Origin: JBHIYN01 sp041984235
GTDB taxonomy: Bacteria; Pseudomonadota; Gammaproteobacteria; Ga0077536
DNA length: 64,000 bases
NCBI GenBank assembly: GCA_041984235.1
Contig: JBHIYN010000013.1
Coordinates: forward strand, 1 to 64,000
Direction of reading: 5' to 3'
Made by a program: the position numbers and the translations under genes. Below, piece after piece: positions 30,400 to 41,317 of the stretch. Positions within the stretch are counted from its first letter, which is position 1. The number at the start of each line of letters is the position of its first letter. The notes beneath the pieces are model-generated. The model made no database searches. It was not told where the DNA came from and worked only from the letters and a program-made list of their open reading frames with translations.

Positions 30400-30876
30400 C
30401 TAATCGAGGCGGCTGTCGGCGAGGACGATGCCGTCCTCGTCCGCATACAGGTAGTCGCCGGGTGCGATGCTGACCTCGGCGAAGCGCACCGTCACGTCGC
30501 GGTCTCCTTCGCCCTTCTTGATGCTCTTGCGGGGATTGGTCGCGATGGCCTTGACGCCGATCGCGATCTCGCCGATGGGTGCGGCGTCGCGGATGCAGCC
30601 GTACACGACGATTCCGGCCCAGCCGTTGTCGCGTCCCAGCACGGCGAGATTGTCGCCGACCAGCGCACAGCGCAGCGAGCCGCCGCCGTCGACCACCAGC
30701 ACGCGGCCTTCACCGGCCTCTTCCAGGGCGGCACGCACGAGGCTGTTGTCCTCGAACACCTTGACCGTGCTGACCGGCCCGCAGAAGGCGCGCGTGGCGC
30801 CGAAGTCGCGGAACAGGGGGGCCAGCACACGGAGCTTCTCGCCATGTGCGTCGTAGAGATCTGCGGTCGGAGTCAT
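30400..30876 (-). CDS. rraA: Ribonuclease E activity regulator RraA
   Basis: The 158-residue product matches the RraA family: TADLYDAHGEKLRVLAPLF, FCGPVSTVKVFEDNSLV, VDGGGSLRCALVGDNLA, GCIRDAAPIG, ATNPRKSIKKGEGDRDV. RraA binds RNase E and restrains RNA decay in enterics; the same fold also includes HMG/CHA aldolases, and the GDN/R..D residues of that active site are present, so catalytic activity cannot be excluded. Confidence 0.9.
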   Translation of the reverse strand: MTPTADLYDAHGEKLRVLAPLFRDFGATRAFCGPVSTVKVFEDNSLVRAALEEAGEGRVLVVDGGGSLRCALVGDNLAVLGRDNGWAGIVVYGCIRDAAPIGEIAIGVKAIATNPRKSIKKGEGDRDVTVRFAEVSIAPGDYLYADEDGIVLADSRLD

Positions 30877-30916
30877 GTCGAATCGGGGCTCCCTGGGGTT
30901 ATCGGCCGGGCCGACG

Positions 30917-32284
30917 CTATTTCTTGTCCTTGCGCGGCCGCTGCCAGCCGCTGATGGTCTTCTGCCGCACCCGGCTGATCACCAGCCGGTCGGCTTCCAC
31001 GTCCTCGGTGACGGTCGTGCCAGCCGCGATCGTAACACCACGCCCGACCCTGACCGGGGCCACGAGCTGGGTGTCGGAGCCGACGAAGACCTCGTCTTCG
31101 AGCACGGTGAGATGCTTGTGCGCGCCGTCGTAGTTGCAGGTAATGGTACCGGCACCGACGTTGACCTGGCGCCCGACCTCCGCGTCACCGACATAGCTGA
31201 GATGGTTGACCTTGCTGCCCTCGCCAATGCGGGATTTCTTGATCTCGACGAAGTTGCCGATGTGCACGTCGCTGGCGAGATCGGAATCCGGCCGCACGCG
31301 GGCAAACGGGCCGATGCGCGAGCGTGCCCCGATGCGCGCGGATTCGATCACGCAATTCGGCAGCACTTCGACGCCGTCACCCAGCTCGGCCTCGCGGATG
31401 AAGCTGTTCGGGCCGATGTGAACGCCGTCACCCAGCACGACGCGCCCCTCGAACACGGCGTTGACGTCGATGACCACGTCGCGGCCACATTCGAGTTCGC
31501 CACGCACGTCGATGCGCGCGGGATCGATGAGAGTCACGCCGCGCTCCAGCAGCCCCTGCGCGACACGCCCCTGGAACACGCGCTCGATGTGCGCGAGCTG
31601 ACGACGGTCGTTGACACCCATGGCCTCGTCAGCGTCTTCGAGCACGCTGCTGCCGACCGCAATCCCCTCGGCCACGGCCATCTCGACGCAGTCGGTGAGG
31701 TAGTACTCGCCCTGCGCGTTAGTGTTGCCGAGCTGCGGGATCCAGCGCCCGAGCAGGGCGCCGGACACGGCCATGATGCCGGTGTTGATCTCGTCGATGT
31801 CGCGCTCGGCGGCGTTGGCGTCCTTGTGCTCCACGATGCGGGAGAGCGCCCCGTCCTTGCCGCGCACGATACGCCCGTAGCCGGTCGGGTCGGGCAGGCG
31901 CGCGGTGAGCACGGCGAAACCGCCGGGCGCCGCGGCCTGCAGCAGGCGCTCCAGTGGCGGTGCCGTCAGCAGGGGGACGTCGCCGTACAGAATCAGCACG
32001 GTGTCCTTTTCCGCCACGCGCGGCAGCGCCTGCGCCACGGCATGCCCGGTGCCGAGCTGCTCAGCCTGTTCGACCCACTCCACCTTGCGGTGCGCCAGCG
32101 CAGCGACCAGGCGCTCGCCGCCGTGGCCATGCACGACGATCGGCGGCAGGTCGGACAGCTTCGCTGCCGTATCGAGCACGTGCTCGACCATCGGTTTTCC
32201 CGCCACCGGGTGCAGCACCTTCGGCAGGTCGGAGTGCATACGCTTGCCCTGGCCGGCGGCAAGCACGATTACGGACACGGACAT
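30917..32284 (-). CDS. glmU: Bifunctional GlmU (GlcN-1-P acetyltransferase / UDP-GlcNAc pyrophosphorylase)
   Basis: GlmU makes UDP-GlcNAc, precursor of peptidoglycan, LPS and the sugars used by the epimerase at 14.6 kb. The N-terminal uridyltransferase has LAAGQGKRMHSDLPKVLHPV; the C-terminal left-handed beta-helix acetyltransferase has hexapeptide repeats (about 255-440) and NYDGAHKHLT. At 455 residues it is the normal size. ATG 32284 gives the canonical MSVSVIVLAAG start; the longer upstream frame is not needed. Confidence 0.95.
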   Translation of the reverse strand: MSVSVIVLAAGQGKRMHSDLPKVLHPVAGKPMVEHVLDTAAKLSDLPPIVVHGHGGERLVAALAHRKVEWVEQAEQLGTGHAVAQALPRVAEKDTVLILYGDVPLLTAPPLERLLQAAAPGGFAVLTARLPDPTGYGRIVRGKDGALSRIVEHKDANAAERDIDEINTGIMAVSGALLGRWIPQLGNTNAQGEYYLTDCVEMAVAEGIAVGSSVLEDADEAMGVNDRRQLAHIERVFQGRVAQGLLERGVTLIDPARIDVRGELECGRDVVIDVNAVFEGRVVLGDGVHIGPNSFIREAELGDGVEVLPNCVIESARIGARSRIGPFARVRPDSDLASDVHIGNFVEIKKSRIGEGSKVNHLSYVGDAEVGRQVNVGAGTITCNYDGAHKHLTVLEDEVFVGSDTQLVAPVRVGRGVTIAAGTTVTEDVEADRLVISRVRQKTISGWQRPRKDKK

Positions 32285-32385
32285 AGGGTTCCCTGGCTGG
32301 TCTGAATACGTTCGACGCGGTCGCACCCCATGATAGGGACGCCCCCCCTGCTCGACAATCGGCCGCTTCACGCGAGCCTTTAACG

Positions 32386-32412
32386 ACGACGCCGGCTCGA
32401 GGCCGGCGTCGT
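32386..32412 (-). terminator. Hairpin between atpC and glmU, candidate terminator of the atp operon
   Basis: A perfect 11-bp stem (ACGACGCCGGC / GCCGGCGTCGT) encloses a TCGAG loop, 27 nt after the atpC stop. On the minus strand it is followed only by CGTTAAAGG, a poor U tract, so termination may be partial or Rho-assisted. Confidence 0.5.
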
Positions 32413-32438
32413 GAATCAAGCGGGGCGGGGAATACCGC

Positions 32439-32864
32439 TCAGCGGCCGCCGCGCCGGCGCAGGCGCTGAATCGTCTGTAGCTGCGCGATGGTCTCGGCCA
32501 GCTCGGCCCGTGCCTTGGCGTAGTCGATCGCCGCCTCGTTGTCGGTCAGCGCACGCTCCGCGGCCTCCTTGGCCTTGAGCACCGCGGCCTCGTCGAGGTC
32601 CTCGGCGCGTTCGGCGGTATCCGACAGGATGGTCACCATGCGCGGCTGCACCTCGAGCATTCCGCCCGAAATGTAGAAGGCGTTCTCCTCGGATTCAGGC
32701 AGCTTCAGGCGCACTTCTCCCGGACCCAGCCGCGTCAGCATGGGAGCGTGGCCCGGCGCGATACCGACCTCGCCGAGCACCGCTGGCGCGAACACCATTT
32801 CGGCCTGGCCGGAATAGATCTCGCGCTCGGCGGAGACGATATCTACGTGGACTGTCATGGTCAT
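32439..32864 (-). CDS. atpC: ATP synthase F1 epsilon subunit
   Basis: The 141-residue product is the rotor-stalk epsilon subunit that couples c-ring rotation to F1 and inhibits hydrolysis. It has the N-terminal beta-sandwich (VHVDIVSAEREIYSG, LGEVGIAPGHAPMLTRLGPG) and the C-terminal helical hairpin. It is the last gene of the atp operon. Confidence 0.95.
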   Translation of the reverse strand: MTMTVHVDIVSAEREIYSGQAEMVFAPAVLGEVGIAPGHAPMLTRLGPGEVRLKLPESEENAFYISGGMLEVQPRMVTILSDTAERAEDLDEAAVLKAKEAAERALTDNEAAIDYAKARAELAETIAQLQTIQRLRRRGGR

Positions 32865-32883
32865 GGGGCGATGACTCCGTCGA

Positions 32884-34293
32884 TCAGATCTTCTTGGCCT
32901 TCTCGACCGCTTCGTCGATCGAACCGACCATGTAGAAGGCCTGCTCGGGCAGGTCGTCGTGCTCGCCGTTGACGATGGCCTGGAAGCCGGAGATGGTGTC
33001 CTTCAGCGACACGTACTTGCCCGGGCTGCCGGTGAAGACCTCGGCCACGTAGAAGGGCTGCGACAGGAAGCGCTGGATCTTGCGCGCGCGGGCGACGGTC
33101 AGCTTGTCTTCCTCGGACAGCTCGTCCATGCCGAGAATGGCGATGATGTCACGCAGCTCCTTGTAGCGCTGCAGCGTGTTCTGCACGGCGCGCGCGGTGT
33201 CGTAGTGCTCCTGGCCGACGACCAGCGGGTCGAGCTGGCGCGAGGTGGAGTCGAGCGGGTCGACCGCGGGATAGATGCCGAGCTCGGCGATCTGGCGGGA
33301 GAGCACGACGGTCGCGTCGAGGTGGGCGAAGGTCGTCGCCGGGCTCGGGTCGGTGAGGTCGTCGGCGGGAACGTAGACCGCCTGGATCGAGGTGATCGAG
33401 CCGGTCTTGGTCGAGGTGATGCGTTCCTGCAGCTTGCCCATTTCCTCGGCCAGGGTCGGCTGGTAGCCCACCGCCGACGGCATGCGGCCGAGCAGTGCGG
33501 AGACCTCTGTGCCGGCCAGGGTGTAACGGTAGATGTTGTCGATGAACAGCAGGACGTCACGACCCTCGTCACGGAATTTCTCGGCCATGGTCAGCCCGGT
33601 CAGCGCGACGCGCAGGCGGTTGCCCGGCGGCTCGTTCATCTGGCCGTAGACCATCGCGACCTTGGACTTCTCGAAGTCCTCGACGTTGACGACGCCGGCC
33701 TCCTGCATCTCGTGGTAGAAGTCGTTACCTTCGCGGGTACGCTCGCCGACGCCGGTGAACACCGACAGGCCGGAATGCTCGGTGGCGATGTTGTTGATCA
33801 GCTCCATCATGTTGACGGTCTTGCCCACGCCGGCGCCGCCGAACAGGCCGACCTTGCCGCCCTTGGCGAACGGGCAGATGAGGTCGATGACCTTGATGCC
33901 GGTTTCCAGCAGCTCGGTAGCGGGCGAGAGATCGACGAACTTCGGCGCCTCGCGATGGATGACCATGCGCTCTTCTTCACCGATGGGGCCGCACTCGTCG
34001 ATCGGGTCGCCGAGCACGTTCATGATGCGTCCGAGCGTCTTGGTGCCGACCGGCACCTTGATGCCTTCACCGGTGTTGTTCGCGACCATGCCGCGACGCA
34101 GGCCGTCGGTCGAGCCGAGCGCAATGGTACGCACCACGCCGTCGCCGAGCTGCTGCTGCACCTCGAGCACGATCTCGCTGTTATCGATGTTGAGTGCGTC
34201 GTAGATTTTCGGCACCACGTCGGTCGGGAACTTGACGTCCACGACCGCGCCGATCACCTGTACCACGTCTCCGGATTTCGTCATTGCGTCCAT
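32884..34293 (-). CDS. atpD: ATP synthase F1 beta subunit
   Basis: This is the catalytic subunit of F1. The 469-residue product has Walker A GGAGVGKT (about 158), GERTREGNDFYHEM, the Walker B region VLLFIDNIYRYTLAGTEVSA, and the DELSEEDKL rotor-contact motif. Length and motifs are canonical. Most copies have DNIFRF; here DNIYRY is a mild variant. Confidence 0.97.
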   Translation of the reverse strand: MDAMTKSGDVVQVIGAVVDVKFPTDVVPKIYDALNIDNSEIVLEVQQQLGDGVVRTIALGSTDGLRRGMVANNTGEGIKVPVGTKTLGRIMNVLGDPIDECGPIGEEERMVIHREAPKFVDLSPATELLETGIKVIDLICPFAKGGKVGLFGGAGVGKTVNMMELINNIATEHSGLSVFTGVGERTREGNDFYHEMQEAGVVNVEDFEKSKVAMVYGQMNEPPGNRLRVALTGLTMAEKFRDEGRDVLLFIDNIYRYTLAGTEVSALLGRMPSAVGYQPTLAEEMGKLQERITSTKTGSITSIQAVYVPADDLTDPSPATTFAHLDATVVLSRQIAELGIYPAVDPLDSTSRQLDPLVVGQEHYDTARAVQNTLQRYKELRDIIAILGMDELSEEDKLTVARARKIQRFLSQPFYVAEVFTGSPGKYVSLKDTISGFQAIVNGEHDDLPEQAFYMVGSIDEAVEKAKKI

Positions 34294-34338
34294 ATCAATC
34301 GCCCTGATTGTCTCGTTCTTGCTTGCCCGTCAGTGCCG

Positions 34339-35199
34339 TCAGACCGCCGCAGCGCCGCCGACGATCTCGGACAGCTCCTGGGTGATCGCGGCCTGGCGCG
34401 CCTTGTTGTAGATGAGCTGCAGCTCGTCGATGAGCTTGCCCGCGTTGTCCGAGGCCGCTTTCATCGCGACCATGCGCGCCGCCTGCTCGCAGGCGATGTT
34501 CTCGACCACGCCCTGGTAGACCAGCGACTCGATGTAGCGGGCCAGCAGCTGGTCCATCACGTCGCGCGCTTCCGGCTCGTAGATGTAATCCCAGTGATGG
34601 GTGAGCTCGTCGGTCTCCTCCGGCACCAGCGGCAGGACCTGTTCGAAGCGCGGACTCTGCGTCATGCGATTCACGAACTCGTTGAACATCAGGTAGACGC
34701 GGTCCACGCGTTCCTCGTAGTAGGCATCCAGCATGATCTTGATCGTGCCGATGAGATCCTCGAGGCGCGGGGCGTCGCCGAGTCCGCTGGTCTGACCGAC
34801 GATGCGGCCACCGATGCGCGAGAAGAAGCCGATGCCCTTGTTACCGACGATGCACAGGTCGAGCTCCTTGCCGTCCTGCTCCCATTCCTGGAACTGGCGC
34901 AGCGCCTGCCGGAACAGGTTGCCGTTTAGGCCGCCGCACAGGCCGCGATCGGTGGAGATGAGAATAACGCCGACGCGCTTGATCTCGCGCTCGACCAGGA
35001 ACGGGTGGCGGTACTCCGCGTTGGCATGTGCGATGTGGGCAACCACGTTGCGCATCTTGTCGGCATAGGGCCGTGCCGCGGTCATGCGATCCTGCGCCTT
35101 GCGCATTTTCGATGCCGCGACCATTTCCATGGCCTTGGTGATCTTCTGCGTGTTCTTGACGCTGGCGATCTTGCTGCGGATTTCTTTGGCTGCTGCCAT
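34339..35199 (-). CDS. atpG: ATP synthase F1 gamma subunit
   Basis: The central rotor shaft of F1. The 286-residue product has the conserved N terminus EIRSKIASVKNTQKITKAME MVAASKMRKAQ and C terminus DNAGKLIDELQLIYNKARQA AITQELSEIVGGAAA. The normal position is between atpA and atpD. Confidence 0.96.
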   Translation of the reverse strand: MAAAKEIRSKIASVKNTQKITKAMEMVAASKMRKAQDRMTAARPYADKMRNVVAHIAHANAEYRHPFLVEREIKRVGVILISTDRGLCGGLNGNLFRQALRQFQEWEQDGKELDLCIVGNKGIGFFSRIGGRIVGQTSGLGDAPRLEDLIGTIKIMLDAYYEERVDRVYLMFNEFVNRMTQSPRFEQVLPLVPEETDELTHHWDYIYEPEARDVMDQLLARYIESLVYQGVVENIACEQAARMVAMKAASDNAGKLIDELQLIYNKARQAAITQELSEIVGGAAAV

Positions 35200-35232
35200 G
35201 CTCTGGGACCTTGCTGCTGGGTGCTCGCGTGA

Positions 35233-36774
<1,542 letters not shown>

Positions 36775-36825
36775 GGCATTCCCCTGCGACTTGATTCTGT
36801 GTTCATGTGGTTACGGGCCCCGGAC

Positions 36826-37359
36826 TCAGGCGATCTGCTGTGCCAGCGCATCGAGACGCCCGCGCAGCGAGAGATCGATGACCGAATCGCCGATCTTGAT
36901 CACGGCGCCGCCGATGAGCGCAGAGTCGACACGCGACTCGACGCGGCAGTTCCGCCCCAGCCGCGCTCGCACGGCGGCGTCGATCTTCTGCTGCTCGGCA
37001 TCGCTGAGCGCGTAGGCGGCGGTGACTTCGACGTTGACCACGCCGGCAGCCTCGGCCTTGCGGCGCTCGAAGAGCTCTGCGATCTGCGGTGCGAGCTCGA
37101 GACGTTCGGCCTCGATCAGCGCACGCACGAAATTGCGTCCGGCATCGTTGAGGCGGTCACCGAGCACGTCGTCGAGCAGGCCCAGGAGCTGTTCGTCGGT
37201 CACCTGCGGGTGGCCGATATAGCCTTCGAGGGCGGCGTCGCTCACGGTCAGGGCGAGCGCTCCGAGCATCTCCGACCAGGCGTCGACCTGGTCGTGCTCG
37301 GCGGCGAAATCGAAAGCGGCAGCGGCGTACGGCCGGGCGATCGTCAGTTTCTCCTGCAT
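36826..37359 (-). CDS. atpH: ATP synthase F1 delta subunit
   Basis: The 177-residue stator subunit links F1 alpha to the b-subunit stalk. It begins TIARPYAAAAFDFAAEHDQV and ends with ESRVDSALIGGAVIKIGDSV, both typical. It lies 9 nt downstream of atpF. Confidence 0.94.
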   Translation of the reverse strand: MQEKLTIARPYAAAAFDFAAEHDQVDAWSEMLGALALTVSDAALEGYIGHPQVTDEQLLGLLDDVLGDRLNDAGRNFVRALIEAERLELAPQIAELFERRKAEAAGVVNVEVTAAYALSDAEQQKIDAAVRARLGRNCRVESRVDSALIGGAVIKIGDSVIDLSLRGRLDALAQQIA

Positions 37360-37368
37360 GACGGGCGC

Positions 37369-37839
37369 CTAGAGGCTCGCGGCGAGCTTGTCGAGAACGT
37401 CGCGATGGGCGTTCTCGTCGACCTCGCGCAGCAGGATCTGCTCGGTGCCGGCAAGCGCCAACCGCGCGACTTCCCCGCGCAGCTGCTCTCGTGCCTGGTT
37501 GCGATGCTGCTCGATCTCGGCCTCGGCCGCGGTCTTGATGCGCTCGGCTTCCTCGCGCGCGGCGGACTTGGCTGCCTCGACGATTTCATCGGCACGTTTC
37601 TGCGCCTGGTTGATGAAATCCTGTGCCTTGTCCTTGCCTTCGCGCATGACCTCGCCGGCGCGCTGTTCGGCAAGCTCGAGCTCGTGCTTGCCGCGCTCGG
37701 CGGCCGCCAGGCCGTCGGCGATGCGTGACTCGCGTTCCTCGAGCGCCTTGAGCACCGGAGGCCATACGTACTTGAGACAGAACCACACGAAGATCGCGAA
37801 CGATATCGCCTGGCCTATCAGTGTCAGGTTCATGTTCAT
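37369..37839 (-). CDS. atpF: ATP synthase F0 b subunit
   Basis: The 156-residue peripheral-stalk subunit has one N-terminal membrane helix (NMNLTLIGQAISFAIFVWFC, about 2-22) and a long charged coiled coil rich in Ala/Glu/Lys. Length equals that of the E. coli subunit. Confidence 0.94.
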   Translation of the reverse strand: MNMNLTLIGQAISFAIFVWFCLKYVWPPVLKALEERESRIADGLAAAERGKHELELAEQRAGEVMREGKDKAQDFINQAQKRADEIVEAAKSAAREEAERIKTAAEAEIEQHRNQAREQLRGEVARLALAGTEQILLREVDENAHRDVLDKLAASL

Positions 37840-37866
37840 GGCGTCTGGCCCAGTTCGTTACCGCTG

Positions 37867-38121
37867 TTAACCGCCCTGCCCGAGGAAGGGGTTGGCGAAC
37901 ATCAGCAGTGCCGCGAACGCGATGGCGATAATCGGCACGGCGTCGGTCAGACCGAGCATGAGGAACATGCGGGCCTGCAGCATCGGCACCAGTTCGGGCT
38001 GGCGGGCGGCGCCCTCGAGGAACTTGCTACCCAGGATACCGATGCCGACACCGGCGCCGAGCGCCCCCAGACCGATCATGATGCCGGCTGCGAGGGCGGA
38101 AAAGGCAACAATGGATTCCAT
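37867..38121 (-). CDS. atpE: ATP synthase F0 c subunit
   Basis: The 84-residue c-ring subunit has two helices and the proton-carrying carboxylate D60 in GLTDAVPII. The polar loop is ARQPE. A Gly-rich first helix (GLGALGAGVGIG) is present. No Na+-type ligand pattern is seen, so H+ coupling is likely. ATG 38121 gives the normal start; the longer open frame is upstream sequence. Confidence 0.95.
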   Translation of the reverse strand: MESIVAFSALAAGIMIGLGALGAGVGIGILGSKFLEGAARQPELVPMLQARMFLMLGLTDAVPIIAIAFAALLMFANPFLGQGG

Positions 38122-38153
38122 AACGGTTACTCCTCTGATTAATTCGTAGAAGG

Positions 38154-38975
38154 CTAGTCGTGCGACTCGTGCGCCTGTCCCAGGTACACGATCGTCAGCA
38201 TCATGAAAATGTAGGCCTGCAGGGTGATGACCAGGATGTGGAAGATGGCCCACGGCACGGACAGCAGCCACTGCAGATAGAACGGCGTCAGCGCGGCGAT
38301 GAGCACGAAGACGAGCTCGCCGGCGAACATGTTGCCGAACAGTCGCAGCGACAGCGACAGCGGCTTGGCGATGAACGACACGGTCTCCAGCACCAGGTTG
38401 ACCGGCAGCATCATCTTGCCGAACGGGTGAAAGGCGAACTCGCCGACGAAGCCGCCGATGCCCTTGACCTTGATGCCGTAGAAGATCATCAGCGCGAACA
38501 CCGAAAGCGACATGCCGAAGGTCGCATTGACGTCGGTGGTCGGCACCATCTTCATGTACTCCAGCCCCATCATGTGCGCGAGCTGCGGTACGAAATCGAC
38601 CGGCACCAGGTCCATCAGGTTCATCAGGAAAATCCAGACGAAGATGGTCAGGGCCAGCGGCGCGATGATGGCATTGCGCCCGTGGAAGGCGTCACGCACG
38701 CTGCCGGCGACCATCTCGATCACCATCTCGACGCAGAGCTGCCACTTGCCGGGTTGCTGCACCGATGCCGAGACCGCGACGATGCGGAACAGCCAGCAGA
38801 ACGCAATACCGGTCGCCAGCGACCAGAACATGGTGTCGACGTTGACCGCCATGAAGCCCATCTCGGCGGCTTCCTGCGCCGAATGCGCGAATCCCCAGCT
38901 GCCGTCCGGGTGCTTGCCGAAAGTCAGGTTCTGAATGTGATGGCTGATGTACTCAGCCGGTGAGCCCGCTGCCAT
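38154..38975 (-). CDS. atpB: ATP synthase F0 a subunit
   Basis: The 273-residue membrane subunit forms the proton half-channels. The essential arginine lies in PLSLSLRLFGNMFAGELVF, and other conserved segments are MNLMDLVPVDFVP and FHILVITLQAYIFMMLTIVYL. Canonical for Gammaproteobacteria. Confidence 0.96.
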   Translation of the reverse strand: MAAGSPAEYISHHIQNLTFGKHPDGSWGFAHSAQEAAEMGFMAVNVDTMFWSLATGIAFCWLFRIVAVSASVQQPGKWQLCVEMVIEMVAGSVRDAFHGRNAIIAPLALTIFVWIFLMNLMDLVPVDFVPQLAHMMGLEYMKMVPTTDVNATFGMSLSVFALMIFYGIKVKGIGGFVGEFAFHPFGKMMLPVNLVLETVSFIAKPLSLSLRLFGNMFAGELVFVLIAALTPFYLQWLLSVPWAIFHILVITLQAYIFMMLTIVYLGQAHESHD

Positions 38976-39004
38976 GTGAAAAGTGACCCGTAGTCTTTTG
39001 TTCG

Positions 39005-39472
39005 TTATTTGCCGTGCAACTGCGCGCGGTCCGTCGAGCGGCTCAGCGCACGGGGCACCTCGCCCAGGTCCGCGACCAGGAAAGCCAGCCAGTTCACCAC
39101 CACGGTGGCGAAGTAGGTCAGCACGACGACGAGGAACTCGATCTTGAGCAACCGGATCGCGATCACGAACAAGGCGGCCGTGAACGCAATCTTGATGAAT
39201 TCCCCAACATATATTCGACGCAACGTTTCTTCCGCCGTCGCGCCTCTCCGCCGTCGCGCGAGGCGGCCGGCGAAATGATAATTCGGAATTACGCCAATCA
39301 GGCCACCGACGAGCGCGGAGTAGGCCGAAGCGAATCCGGCCGTCGCCCCCAGCGCCGCCGCGATCGCGAGCACCACGCAGAGCTGGCTCGCGATGAGGAG
39401 GACGATGGTACGCCTCGAACGTTCCGTCAGAGAGGCCGTCGGCCGGCGCCTTTCCGCTGATTTGGTTAGCAC
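39005..39472 (-). CDS. atpI: ATP synthase protein I
   Basis: The 155-residue product has four hydrophobic segments (about 23-40, 47-65, 92-108, 112-133) and IPNYHFAGRLA typical of AtpI, which assists c-ring assembly or Mg2+ uptake. It is the first gene of the atp operon. The N terminus is unusually basic. Confidence 0.86.
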   Translation of the reverse strand: MLTKSAERRRPTASLTERSRRTIVLLIASQLCVVLAIAAALGATAGFASAYSALVGGLIGVIPNYHFAGRLARRRRGATAEETLRRIYVGEFIKIAFTAALFVIAIRLLKIEFLVVVLTYFATVVVNWLAFLVADLGEVPRALSRSTDRAQLHGK

Positions 39473-39500
39473 GCCGATGTCTACTTGCGTAAACCCGACA

Positions 39501-39530
39501 AGTTTAGCCGTTTTTGCCGCAGCGCGGCAA
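39501..39530 (-). promoter_or_regulatory. Candidate sigma-70 promoter of the atp operon
   Basis: The minus strand has TTGCCG (39525-39530), an 18-nt spacer and TAAACT (39501-39506), about 30 nt upstream of the atpI start. The -35 overlaps a small hairpin (TTGCCGC / GCGGCAA). Confidence 0.4.
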
Positions 39531-39561
39531 GAGGGTCACGGCAGGTATCGGTTTGCGCCCC

Positions 39562-40440
39562 CTACTTGATGTGCTCGAGGATGCCGTCGAGCTCGTCGAG
39601 CGAGGTATAGCGGATGGTCAGGGAGCCCTTGCCGCCGCTGCCGTGGCGGATGGCGACCTGCGCGCCCAGCCGTTCGGACAGGCGCTGCTCGAGCTCGGCC
39701 ACGTTGGGGTCGGGCGCGGCCGGCGCCGGCCGCGCCGCTGCCGGCCTGGCCTCCTCCTCGCGCAGCCGCCGCACAAGCGCCTCCGCTTCGCGCACGCTCA
39801 GGCCCGCGCTGGCGATACGTCGCGCGGCCTCGGCCTGTGCCGTGCCCTCGAGTCCGAGCAGCGCGCGGGCATGCCCCATCTCGATCTCGCCGCGCTCCAG
39901 CAGCTCGCGCGCGGCCGCCTCCAGCTCGAGCAGGCGCATCAGGTTGCTGACCGCCGAGCGCGAGCGCCCGACCGCGTTGGCCACCTGCTGGTGGGTCATT
40001 TCGAATTCGCGCACCAGGCGGTCCAGCGCCAGCGCCTCTTCGATCGGGTTGAGCTGCTCGCGCTGGATGTTCTCGATCAGCGCGATGCTCATGGCGTCGG
40101 CATCGGCGACCCGGCGCACGATGGCCGGAATCGCGTCGAGCCCGGCGATCTGGGCCGCGCGCCAGCGGCGCTCGCCGGCGATGAGCTCGAAACGGCCACT
40201 CTCGCCGAGCGGCCGGATGACCACCGGCTGGACCACGCCCTGCGCGCGGATCGACTCGGCGAGATCGTTCAGGCTCTCGCTCTTCATGTCGTGGCGCGGC
40301 TGGTACTGGCCGCGCTGGATCAGGTCGACCGGCACGCTGCGCAGTTCGTCGGCCGTACCGGCCTCCGCCGCGCCCTGCTCCGCGCCGATGCCCAGCAGGG
40401 CGTCGAGCCCGCGTCCGAGCCCGCGCTTCTTGGCCGTCAT
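39562..40440 (-). CDS. parB: Chromosome-partitioning protein ParB
   Basis: ParB is a CTPase that loads at parS and spreads to organise the origin region. The 292-residue product has the N-terminal KKRGLGRGLDALLG box, the GERRWRAAQIAGLDAIPAIV CTP-binding motif, a helix-turn-helix (THQQVANAVGRSRSAVSNLM) and a C-terminal dimer domain. It is encoded 28 nt downstream of parA. Confidence 0.95.
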   Translation of the reverse strand: MTAKKRGLGRGLDALLGIGAEQGAAEAGTADELRSVPVDLIQRGQYQPRHDMKSESLNDLAESIRAQGVVQPVVIRPLGESGRFELIAGERRWRAAQIAGLDAIPAIVRRVADADAMSIALIENIQREQLNPIEEALALDRLVREFEMTHQQVANAVGRSRSAVSNLMRLLELEAAARELLERGEIEMGHARALLGLEGTAQAEAARRIASAGLSVREAEALVRRLREEEARPAAARPAPAAPDPNVAELEQRLSERLGAQVAIRHGSGGKGSLTIRYTSLDELDGILEHIK

Positions 40441-40468
40441 CGCGCGTCTGTCCCGGCGCCGTGCGCCG

Positions 40469-41245
40469 TCACGCGCCGACCACCGCTTCGCGGCGCAGCA
40501 TCTCGCCGGCCAGGGCGAGATAGGCCAGCGCGCCGGAGGAGGACTTGTCGTAGATCAGCGCCGGCAGGCCGTGGCTGGGCGCCTCGGCCAGGCGCACGTT
40601 GCGCGGGATCACGGTGCGGTAGACCTTGTCCCCGAAGTGATCGAGCAGCTGCCGCGACACTTCGTTGGCGAGATTGTTGCGGGGGTCGAACATGGTGCGC
40701 AACAGGCCTTCGACCTTGAGGTCGGGATTGAGGAAACGGCGGATCTTGTCGATCGTATCGAGCAGCGCAGACAGGCCCTCGAGCGCGTAGTATTCGCATT
40801 GTGTCGGGATCACCACGGCGTCTGCCGCGACCAGCGCATTGACGGTGAGCATGTTGAGCGCGGGCGGACAGTCGATGAGTACATAGGCATAGCGGTCACG
40901 CACGCCCTCCAGCGCCTGGCGCAGGCGCAGCTCGCGCCCCAGCTCTTCGAGCAGGCCGACCTCGGCCCCGGTCAGGTCGCCGTTGGCGGGCAGCAGGTCG
41001 TAGCCGGCATCGACGCCATGGACCAGGCACTGCTCCAGCTCGCGCTCGCCCATCAGCACGTCGTAGCTCGACGTCTGCAGGGTGCGCTTCTCGACCCCGC
41101 TGCCCATGGTCGCATTGCCCTGGGGATCGAGGTCGATGAGCAAGGTCTTGCGCTTGGTCGCCGCGAGCGAAGCGGTCAGGTTGACGCTTGTCGTGGTCTT
41201 GCCGACGCCGCCTTTCTGGTTCGCAATGGCGAGTACGCGTGACAT
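40469..41245 (-). CDS. parA: Chromosome-partitioning ATPase ParA
   Basis: The 258-residue deviant-Walker ATPase begins MSRVLAIANQKGGVGKTTTS, with Walker A' KGGVGKTT, then DLDPQGNATMGSG and YVLIDCPPALNMLTVNAL. With ParB it separates replicated origins. The ATG at 41245 gives the family N terminus; in-frame upstream codons are probably leader. Confidence 0.95.
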   Translation of the reverse strand: MSRVLAIANQKGGVGKTTTSVNLTASLAATKRKTLLIDLDPQGNATMGSGVEKRTLQTSSYDVLMGERELEQCLVHGVDAGYDLLPANGDLTGAEVGLLEELGRELRLRQALEGVRDRYAYVLIDCPPALNMLTVNALVAADAVVIPTQCEYYALEGLSALLDTIDKIRRFLNPDLKVEGLLRTMFDPRNNLANEVSRQLLDHFGDKVYRTVIPRNVRLAEAPSHGLPALIYDKSSSGALAYLALAGEMLRREAVVGA

Positions 41246-41317
41246 GTTTTCGGGCAGTACCGCTATTGTCGTTGATTTCACGCCGGATGCGCGCGGCCTG
41301 CGCTCCGGGCGCGCCGA

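Noticed and set aside
32285..32419. Longer glmU start
   Set aside because: The upstream in-frame codons do not match the family and the canonical MSVSVIVLAAG start at 32284 is present.
32959..34929. 656-codon plus-strand open frame opposite atpD and atpG
   Set aside because: Antisense shadow of well-conserved genes with no recognisable domain.
39562..41245. Possible parS sites near parAB
   Set aside because: No sequence close to TGTTTCACGTGAAACA was found here or elsewhere; the partial TTTCACGTG near 3295 is inside 23S.
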